A stretch of 64,000 nt of DNA from an uncultured Myxococcales bacterium. Its GTDB lineage: Bacteria > Myxococcota_A > UBA9042 > DTJE01. The stretch covers positions 141,393 to 205,392 of the forward strand of contig CAIZWN010000035.1 in NCBI GenBank assembly GCA_903936705.1, read 5' to 3'. Of this stretch, positions 1 through 6,471 are shown in pieces. How positions within the stretch are numbered: the stretch's first letter is position 1; every line of letters starts with the position of its first letter. The position numbers and the translations under genes are program-made. The notes under the pieces are model-generated. The model saw only the letters and a program-made list of their open reading frames with translations. It was not told the origin of the DNA and searched no databases.

Positions 1-2
1 TC

Positions 3-512
3 AGGTGCCACGACAACGAGCACGTCACAAAGGACGGCCAGGTGCTCAGCAACGACTGCACGCTTTGCCACACAATGCCTCAACGAAGCGCATTGATGCC
101 GCTGGGCTCGGTGGCCCCGGCCAGCGATCGGAATTGGCACCCGTGGGAACTTAAGGGCAGGCATGCGGAAGTCCTTTGTTCACGCTGCCACGAGGCGGGG
201 TATCGTCCGCCCACCGAATGTGCCGAGTGCCACAAGCTGGACAAGAAGGCACCGATGATGGCGGACGGCTGCGACAGTTGCCACTCGACACCTGGAGTCC
301 GCAAGCCCGTCACGGAATGCAAGGACTGCCACGAAAGCCTGGGTGAACTTCACAAGAAGGAAGCGCACTCGGCCGAGAACTGCCTGACCTGCCACAAGCC
401 CCATGGCTGGAAGGTGCCGGCCCGCGAGACGTGTCAGGGGTGCCACGAGGAAAAGAAGGCCCACTATCCCGATCAGCCCTGCGCGAAATGCCACAATTTC
501 AAGGGTTCGTGA
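3..512 (+). CDS. Multihaem cytochrome c, C-terminal part (5' end outside window)
   Basis: The reading frame is open to the left edge of the window, so the gene starts upstream. The visible 170 residues contain eight complete CXXCH haem-binding motifs (CTLCH, CSRCH, CAECH, CDSCH, CKDCH, CLTCH, CQGCH, CAKCH), and the first codons (R-C-H) are the end of a ninth. Between the motifs there is only short, polar, Lys-rich linker, as in periplasmic multihaem electron carriers. It probably passes electrons in anaerobic respiration or extracellular electron transfer, and the converging minus-strand operon with a nonahaem cytochrome, ferredoxin and NrfD subunit supports a respiratory role. Its stop overlaps the end of that operon tail-to-tail by 14 bp. 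Subfamily and total haem number cannot be judged without the N-terminus. Confidence 0.9.
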   Translation, partial: RCHDNEHVTKDGQVLSNDCTLCHTMPQRSALMPLGSVAPASDRNWHPWELKGRHAEVLCSRCHEAGYRPPTECAECHKLDKKAPMMADGCDSCHSTPGVRKPVTECKDCHESLGELHKKEAHSAENCLTCHKPHGWKVPARETCQGCHEEKKAHYPDQPCAKCHNFKGS

Positions 513-2259
513 CCGCCGGACGGGCAGACGCCTTGCGACGGACGATCCGGGACGCCCCGATCAATGCCCCACCGAACAGCGCCAGTGTAAGGAACAATGT
601 CAGCGGCCGCCCGCGCGGAATGTCCTCCAGCAACACCTTGACAGCAGCCAATCCCAGGGCAAGGAACGTGGCCCAGCGGAACTCGGCCCTCTCGCGACGG
701 CGGCCCAGGGAAGCAAGGCCCAGAGCCAGAATACCCAGCACGCCCGTTCTGAGGACGGCCAGTGCCCCGTGGTCCGCCGATTCCCCAAAGCCAGCCAGCG
801 GCCCTGCCAAGATACCGACGACCGTCCCCGCAATCCCGACGCCAACTACCAGGCTAAGGATGAAGCAAGGGGCAGTCCAAGCCCAGCAACGACCGTCCGG
901 AGCCAGATGTCGACGCAGCACCCACAGTGAGACCGAAGCCAGAAACAGGCTGGCCAGCGCCGCTAGTTGAGGCGGGCCATCGGGAGTCTCCTTCCCCACC
1001 AGAGACTGCAGCGACTGAGTAAGAAGTCCCGTGGCAAGGGCGCTGGCCAGTACCAGGATTGCGACCTGAATCCGCAGCGCCACGCGATCCGATCGCACCG
1101 CCGCAAAGGCCAGTATCAGGGCCAGCACCGTCCACAGCACCCCGGCCAGCGGCAACGGCAAGGCCAGCCTAAGTGCCTCGACCGCAAGCAGCGAACCCAG
1201 GGCCGTACAGCAGGCAACATTCAGCCGCCGGTCCTCCCGGTTCTCCAGGCGCAGGAACGCGGCCGAGTGGGCGGCAATCGCGACCAATCCCGCAAGGGCG
1301 GCAAGAACCAGGCGTCCAGGCATCTCGGCCCCTGCAACGGCCACTGCGCCCTCGAAACCTACGGCGACCACGGCCAGGGACTGGACAACCTCGAAAACGC
1401 CCACCGAATGGCGCTGCACGAGAATCCGATAGGCAAACGCCGAAAGATAGAGGCTGGCCAGGCCAGCCTGGAAAGCCAGCAATTCCGATGACGACACCCA
1501 GTCATAGGCCTGAACACCGAACCGGATGGCCAGCAGACCGATCACCACATTCAGGGCCAGCGCCGCTGGCCAGGCCAGTTCGTCCCATTCACGGTGCCAC
1601 GCGACCGCCAGAGAAGCGGCTCCCAGCGGCAACAGCACCAGCACAATCGGGCTCGCAGAGCGGACGGCGATGACAAGGCTTACCGAGGTAACGGCTGCGG
1701 TCATAGCGGCCAGAAAGGCCAGGGTCCTCAACCCGCGACGCCACGTAACAAAGAGGATCGCCAGCGCAAAGGCCGCCAGGAGCGCAGACCCCAGGAACGG
1801 CCCAAGCACCGAAAAGCGCGTGGAACCCTCCCAGACAATCGGGAAGGCAACAAGAATCGCAGCCACACCGTGAAACGAGGCGTCAACTTTCCGTCCGTCG
1901 CGACCCGCCAACTCGGCCATCAAGCCCCAAAGAGCCGCCCAAGTCAGCCCAAGGCCGATGCCCAGCACCTCCGACAGGGTGTCGGCCTCGGTCAATGCCC
2001 GCAGCAGAAAGGCGCCAGCCAGAATCAGGAAGGTCCGGCCAGCCCGGATGGCAAACCCTTGCCACGCAGACGGCTGGTCTTCGGGGTCATCTAACGTATC
2101 CCCCGCCGCCTTGGCGACCTCGGCAGGCTCGACTTCCAGGGGAGCCGCGGCAGCAAACCCGTCACGCACACCCTCAAGCGTGTCCAGACGGCGCACAAGG
2201 GTCTCGACGCGCGCTTCGAGGCCTTCGATTCTGGACGCCAGATCCTCGCGTTGGGTCAC
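499..2259 (-). CDS. Large polytopic membrane protein, DUF2339-like
   Basis: A protein of about 586 residues. It has a short N-terminal coiled coil (LASRIEGLEARVETLVRRL), an acidic linker, and then some 16-18 hydrophobic segments filling residues 75-575. The coiled-coil-plus-many-helices layout and the C-terminal segment (AVKVLLEDIPRGRPLTLFL) resemble DUF2339 membrane proteins, though it is shorter than most of them. I chose the GTG at 2259 because GGAGG sits 5 bases upstream; the TTG 27 bases earlier has no ribosome-binding site. It lies 35 bp behind the NrfD subunit gene on the same strand, so it may be co-transcribed with the respiratory complex. No catalytic motif is visible and the function is unknown. 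Confidence 0.75.
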   Translation of the reverse strand: MTQREDLASRIEGLEARVETLVRRLDTLEGVRDGFAAAAPLEVEPAEVAKAAGDTLDDPEDQPSAWQGFAIRAGRTFLILAGAFLLRALTEADTLSEVLGIGLGLTWAALWGLMAELAGRDGRKVDASFHGVAAILVAFPIVWEGSTRFSVLGPFLGSALLAAFALAILFVTWRRGLRTLAFLAAMTAAVTSVSLVIAVRSASPIVLVLLPLGAASLAVAWHREWDELAWPAALALNVVIGLLAIRFGVQAYDWVSSSELLAFQAGLASLYLSAFAYRILVQRHSVGVFEVVQSLAVVAVGFEGAVAVAGAEMPGRLVLAALAGLVAIAAHSAAFLRLENREDRRLNVACCTALGSLLAVEALRLALPLPLAGVLWTVLALILAFAAVRSDRVALRIQVAILVLASALATGLLTQSLQSLVGKETPDGPPQLAALASLFLASVSLWVLRRHLAPDGRCWAWTAPCFILSLVVGVGIAGTVVGILAGPLAGFGESADHGALAVLRTGVLGILALGLASLGRRRERAEFRWATFLALGLAAVKVLLEDIPRGRPLTLFLTLALFGGALIGASRIVRRKASARPAVTNP

Positions 2260-2294
2260 GTCAACCTCCACCGGGGGCGACCCCAAACGTCATG

Positions 2295-3482
2295 TCACAG
2301 CCTGCCCTTGCCGATGGCGGAATCAGACGGGAACAGCGGGACAAGGAAGTCGAAGAAACGCAGAAGCAGGAACGGCACAGTGAACACAATCGCGGCCACC
2401 AGCAGCCCCTCCCGGTCCCACATGCCCGGCATGTACGACGTGTAGCCGCGGAAGGACTTGGACATCAACTGTCCGCCGATGACCACGTTCCAGCGCATCG
2501 CCAGAACCTGGATCAGCAGCAGTACCGATGACGAGAAAATCAGCACATTACGCGTCCGCTGCCCCAGCCGAACCAGGGAGTTCAGGCCCAGGAGCAGGAA
2601 CGGGATCAGCGAGCAGATCAGCAACTGCAAGACTACGTGGCTCCAGAATAGCTTGTCGTGGATCAGGACCGACAATGCCTCCCATTCCGCCATCTGCTGA
2701 TAGGCGATCGACAGGACCTGCATCAGTTCCAGGGCCACGTCAATGATCATGAAGCCCCAGAGGTAGTTGGCCATCGTCTGCACGCAGGGCCCATCCACTT
2801 CCACCCGTCGCAACCACGAGATTACGTAGAACAGCAGGATCAGGACCGCGATGCCCGACACGATTGCAGACAGCAGAAAGATGATGAACATCAATGGCGT
2901 CGACCACCACGGGTTCGCCTTGATGGACCCGAACAGGAAGCCCACGTATCCGTGCAGAAAGCAGGCAATAGGGATCCCCAGGCCGGCCAGGAACTTCACG
3001 ACTCGGTGGTCCAGGGCACGCGTCCGGTCGTCAACCCGCAGGTCGAACAGCGCCAATGCCTTGAAAATAAAGCCCAGAAAGCCCTTTTCAGCCAGCGCCC
3101 GGTTGACGATCTCCTCGCGCATCGAGAACCAGACCTCGACCACCACAAGGGCCATGTAAGTCAGATAGACGATGCCGAAACCTGCCATTGCCGACGTCGA
3201 GGACGGCGTAATCATTATGTTGAAGGCACGCATCGGAAGGCCCAGGTGCAGAAGCAGGGGCAGCGTCGCGAACAGCAGGAAAGCAAAAGATGAAACCAGG
3301 GCGAATCGCGCAACCGGCTTCAGCGTTTCCTGGCCGAACAGATGGTACAAAGACGACACGATGAAAGCGCCGGCCACCAGCCCGGTGATGTAGGGATACA
3401 GCACGATCATGACTGTCCACGTGACATGCTGCTCGTTGGGAAACACGAAACCCATTAGTTCCGAGATGGCCTCGACGTGCAT
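2295..3482 (-). CDS. NrfD/PsrC-type membrane subunit of a quinone oxidoreductase
   Basis: A polytopic protein of 395 residues with about nine to ten transmembrane helices. It has the organisation of NrfD/PsrC integral subunits, which bind quinone in the membrane and exchange electrons with a four-cluster ferredoxin subunit. The long open frame runs upstream, but the true start is the ATG at 3482, with AAGGAGG 7 bases before it. That ATG overlaps the ferredoxin stop by one base (TGATG), so the two proteins are probably translationally coupled in equal amounts. Helix-rich stretches alternate with short charged loops (for example DLRVDDRTRALDHR). No molybdopterin catalytic subunit is nearby, so the complex more likely connects quinone to the adjacent multihaem cytochrome, as in Qrc-, Hmc- or ACIII-like assemblies. 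Confidence 0.88.
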   Translation of the reverse strand: MHVEAISELMGFVFPNEQHVTWTVMIVLYPYITGLVAGAFIVSSLYHLFGQETLKPVARFALVSSFAFLLFATLPLLLHLGLPMRAFNIMITPSSTSAMAGFGIVYLTYMALVVVEVWFSMREEIVNRALAEKGFLGFIFKALALFDLRVDDRTRALDHRVVKFLAGLGIPIACFLHGYVGFLFGSIKANPWWSTPLMFIIFLLSAIVSGIAVLILLFYVISWLRRVEVDGPCVQTMANYLWGFMIIDVALELMQVLSIAYQQMAEWEALSVLIHDKLFWSHVVLQLLICSLIPFLLLGLNSLVRLGQRTRNVLIFSSSVLLLIQVLAMRWNVVIGGQLMSKSFRGYTSYMPGMWDREGLLVAAIVFTVPFLLLRFFDFLVPLFPSDSAIGKGRL

Positions 3483-4258
3483 CAAACCACCTCCTTGTCT
3501 AGACCGATGTAGTAGCACTTCGGATTGGTCCCCAGGGCCGGCTTCAAGACGCCGTAACGGCTGGAGTTCAGCAGTGCCCGTATCCGGCTGGTCGCGTCCT
3601 TCAGGTTGCCGGCGGACCGCGCACCAACCGGGCAGGCCTGCGAGCAGGCGGTCGGCAGCCCCTTCGTGATTCGGTGGTAGCACAGCGTGCACTTGTCCGC
3701 ATACCCGTTCTGGGGATGGATGAAGCGAACGCCGTAGGGGCACGCCTGCACGCAGTAACCGCAGCCGATACACCGCTTGCGGTCCACCAGCGTCACCCCG
3801 TCAGGCGCCGCATAGGAGGCGCCAACCGGACAGACCTGGACGCACGGCGCCGTCGCACACTGGTTGCACAACTTCGGCACGAAGAAGGACTTCGCGACAT
3901 CCTTTTTAGGATGGGCCGGGTCCTCCGGGAAGCCATCCAGGGCGCCCCGCGGAGAATCGACCTCGACACGGCCGTTCGCCAGGACCGTATAACGCTCGAC
4001 CCAGGTACGGTGGTAGCCGTCGGGCACACTGTTCTCGGCCTTGCATGCCCGCACGCACGAACCGCAACCCATGCACTTGGTCGTGTCAACTATGAATCCC
4101 CAGGTGTAATCCTCGCGCTTGTAGGGGGCGCGCTCGGCGGCACGGACGGCGAACGGGACCAGAAGGCTGAATGCGCCGACCAGCCCGATCTTCATGAATT
4201 GCCGCCTGCCAACCGCCAGAGAAGCCCGGTCCAGCACGTCGCTGCCGTCTTCGATCAT
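3482..4258 (-). CDS. Tat-exported 4x[4Fe-4S] ferredoxin subunit (PsrB/NrfC-like)
   Basis: A protein of 258 residues. A twin-arginine signal (RRQFMKIG followed by a hydrophobic stretch ending AVRAAE) implies folded export to the periplasm. Four cysteine groups can each ligate [4Fe-4S] clusters: CMGCGSCVRAC, CNQCATAPCVQVCP, CIGCGYCVQACP and CTLCYHRITKGLPTACSQACP. This is the DMSO-reductase subunit B/NrfC pattern. The ATG at 4258 is used because it forms an ATGA overlap with the upstream cytochrome stop; the longer open frame upstream is the wrong frame over the cytochrome gene. The protein should wire haems of the upstream gene product to the NrfD quinone site encoded next. All expected cluster cysteines appear to be present. 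Confidence 0.92.
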   Translation of the reverse strand: MIEDGSDVLDRASLAVGRRQFMKIGLVGAFSLLVPFAVRAAERAPYKREDYTWGFIVDTTKCMGCGSCVRACKAENSVPDGYHRTWVERYTVLANGRVEVDSPRGALDGFPEDPAHPKKDVAKSFFVPKLCNQCATAPCVQVCPVGASYAAPDGVTLVDRKRCIGCGYCVQACPYGVRFIHPQNGYADKCTLCYHRITKGLPTACSQACPVGARSAGNLKDATSRIRALLNSSRYGVLKPALGTNPKCYYIGLDKEVV

Positions 4259-5253
4259 CGAGCACCTCCTTCGCCGACCACCACGGACTTGGCCGGCCGG
4301 TGCATCGTGTGGATCTTCTCCTCGGCGTGACAGTCGACACAGCGCTTCTGCCGATCTGCGTCGTCCGACGCCATCTCGTTCCGGTGGGCCTCGAACGACG
4401 CCAGTTGCGGTATGCTCCCCTTGCCACGGAACGGCTGCTGCTGGTGGCACATCAGACAGAATTTCGGGTTGCCGTTCTTGAAGATGCGGCCCGAGAATTC
4501 GCTGTCCTGGTGGAACACGTGGCACGTCGAGCACTCAAGGTCCTTGTGTGGCTTGGTCTTGTAGTCAGCCAGCACGTCGGCATGGCAGTCCTTGCACTGG
4601 AAGGTCACCACATGGCCGTCTGGCAGCGCCTTGCTGCGGATTGCAGGGTCCAGATGGCAGTCTGTACAAGCATGGATCAGCGGGTGCAGCCGAGCCTGCG
4701 AAACCTTCCGGTCCAGAAACAGCGGCTCGTGCGGACTGTGGCAGCCCTGGCACTTCACCGACGAATCCGTGACGCCCATTCGCGTAAAATGCTCGGCCGC
4801 GTCGATGGTGGGGAACAGCTTTGGCCTGGCCTGGAGTCGCCGGTGGCACGCCAGACAGTTGGCCTGGGCCAGTTCCCGAAACATCTTCCCCTTGTCTGGA
4901 GCAAGCCCATCGGTCCTCGCCTGAACATGCTCGGCAGCCGGCCCGTGGCAGTCCTCGCACTGCACCGTCAGATGGACGTCCTTCTCGTGGGCGTCGAACT
5001 CGGCCTTGTGACAAACCTCGCAAGCCCCCTTTCCCTGGAGGGTCGGCTCGCGTGCCGCCTCCTCGTCCAGGGCCGCCGTCCTGAAAAAGCCGATCTCCCC
5101 GAATCCCGAAGGCTTAAGGTACTGCCTGACCCCCAGGCCAGCCAGGATTGCCAGCATGAACAGGAGGAAGAAACGTCGAGAGTAGGGGAAGGATAGGATT
5201 CCAGTCTTTTCAGGTCCGCTGTGGCCACCCGATTGCTGCGCTTCGCCCGCCAT
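4255..5253 (-). CDS. Membrane-anchored nonahaem cytochrome c
   Basis: A protein of 332 residues with one N-terminal hydrophobic anchor (FFLLFMLAILAGLGV, about residues 28-42) followed by a periplasmic domain holding nine CXXCH motifs (CEVCH, CEDCH, CLACH, CQGCH, CTDCH, CKDCH, CSTCH, CLMCH, CVDCH). Many extra histidines could be distal axial ligands. It is the first gene of the respiratory operon and its stop overlaps the start of the ferredoxin gene (ATGA). It is probably the periplasmic electron donor or acceptor of the complex, exchanging electrons with soluble cytochromes such as the one at the left edge. A 193-bp gap upstream contains an FNR/CRP-like palindrome, which suggests redox or nutrient control. 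The NapC/NrfH family is excluded by the haem number and spacing. Confidence 0.9.
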   Translation of the reverse strand: MAGEAQQSGGHSGPEKTGILSFPYSRRFFLLFMLAILAGLGVRQYLKPSGFGEIGFFRTAALDEEAAREPTLQGKGACEVCHKAEFDAHEKDVHLTVQCEDCHGPAAEHVQARTDGLAPDKGKMFRELAQANCLACHRRLQARPKLFPTIDAAEHFTRMGVTDSSVKCQGCHSPHEPLFLDRKVSQARLHPLIHACTDCHLDPAIRSKALPDGHVVTFQCKDCHADVLADYKTKPHKDLECSTCHVFHQDSEFSGRIFKNGNPKFCLMCHQQQPFRGKGSIPQLASFEAHRNEMASDDADRQKRCVDCHAEEKIHTMHRPAKSVVVGEGGAR

Positions 5254-5378
5254 GCCGCCCCCGATTGTGAAGAAGCTGCCGCATGCAGACCGGCTCCAGC
5301 CGAGGCGTTCATATGCGCGCTGGCAAGGAATCCCAAAAACGGTCGCATTCGGGCTGTCAACTAGTTTCCGGAATATGT

Positions 5379-5392
5379 ATGACTTTTGTCAA
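5379..5392. promoter_or_regulatory. Possible FNR/CRP-type operator upstream of the cytochrome operon
   Basis: On the minus strand this reads TTGAC-AAAA-GTCAT, a near-symmetrical half-site pair with a 4-base spacer. It lies about 130 bp upstream of the nonahaem cytochrome start. The geometry matches FNR/Dnr-type sites (TTGAT-N4-ATCAA) with C/G in place of the T/A next to the spacer. Two further TTGAC boxes lie nearby (around 5355-5361 and 5411-5416, minus strand), but none has a convincing -10 at 17 bp. Function is inferred only from symmetry and context. Confidence 0.3.
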
Positions 5393-5445
5393 AGGCTTGT
5401 TGAAAATCCGAAGTCAACGCTGCTGATTAGGATGAATCGAGGGAA

Positions 5446-6471
5446 TCAGGGTTTCTTTTTCTGGACGGTTGGTTTGCCCGAAAACAACGTGATCGACATC
5501 AACAATATGACGCCGACCGATATGCCGATGTCTGCGATGTTATAGCGCGGCCAGTGCCAGTCTTGCCAGTAGTTATGAATGAAATCGACCACGTAGGTCA
5601 AAGTCAGTCGATCAACCAGGTTTCCGATGGCCCCGCCCATTATGCCGCCCAGAGCGATGACAGGGATCAGTCCCGGGCCCGGCGGGCGGACCAGCAACCA
5701 TCCGACCGCGATCAGAGCCACGATCGACAGCACAAAGAAGATCGTCCTGCGCAGGCCCTCGTCCAGGCTCAGCAGCATGCTGAAGGCACCTGCCGGATTC
5801 TCGGCGTACGAGAAATCGAAAAATCCTGGTATCAGAACAATCTCCCGATGGCCGACCAGGTATGCCTGCCCGGGCACCGCCTTTGATCCCGGATCGACCT
5901 CGGATCCGCCCATCGGTATCGGATGCAGTCCGGTGCGTGCAACCTCCGAGGCCTCGTCGTCCGACAGGTGGGGAAGGCGCGACTTCAGGTATTCGGCAAC
6001 GCTGACCTTCGACAACACTTCGCGCACCTGACGTCTGGCTTCCTGCAGACCAAGCTCGGGCCGCTCACGCTGAAGAGCCTTTTCCATCACCCACGCGTCG
6101 TTGCGCTCGATGCGCCTGGCGAAACGTTCAACCTTCCCGCTGTCGAACACGAAAAAGCCCACGGCCTCGATATTGCGCGATGGCTCCAATTCGAAGACAG
6201 GATCGCCCGGGTCCAACGCAACCTGCTGCGGCAGACGCCACAACGACCCTCGAAGCGTCCCGTCGTCAAGGTCGGAAAAGCGGGTTCGAACGACGTCCCC
6301 AACAGTCATCCCCGAGGCCCCAGCCGGGGCAGTGACCGGCAGCAGGTGCCTGGGCGTCGCAAGGTTTTCCTCCATCCACCGCTTGGACCACAAGTCGGAC
6401 CCTGCAACACCAAGGATCACGCACACAGTCACCGTCCATCGAACAACCAGCTTGCGTCTTTCCATTGTCAT
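5446..6471 (-). CDS. lspA: Lipoprotein signal peptidase (signal peptidase II) with large insertion
   Basis: This aspartic protease of the inner membrane cuts signal peptides of prolipoproteins after lipidation. The 341-residue product is about twice the usual 160-170. Residues 12-32 give the first helix with the conserved SDLWSKRW. FSYAENPAGAF (220-230) matches the LspA periplasmic loop (N-x-GAAF type), and GNLVDR (283-288), VVDF (294-297) and NIAD (311-314) carry the catalytic aspartates D296 and D314. Residues ~40-210 form an extra, charged, soluble domain placed between helix 1 and the periplasmic loop, hence probably periplasmic. The ATG at 6471 overlaps the ileS stop (ATGA), the common ileS-lspA coupling. 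Many lipoproteins elsewhere in the window are likely substrates. Confidence 0.93.
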   Translation of the reverse strand: MTMERRKLVVRWTVTVCVILGVAGSDLWSKRWMEENLATPRHLLPVTAPAGASGMTVGDVVRTRFSDLDDGTLRGSLWRLPQQVALDPGDPVFELEPSRNIEAVGFFVFDSGKVERFARRIERNDAWVMEKALQRERPELGLQEARRQVREVLSKVSVAEYLKSRLPHLSDDEASEVARTGLHPIPMGGSEVDPGSKAVPGQAYLVGHREIVLIPGFFDFSYAENPAGAFSMLLSLDEGLRRTIFFVLSIVALIAVGWLLVRPPGPGLIPVIALGGIMGGAIGNLVDRLTLTYVVDFIHNYWQDWHWPRYNIADIGISVGVILLMSITLFSGKPTVQKKKP

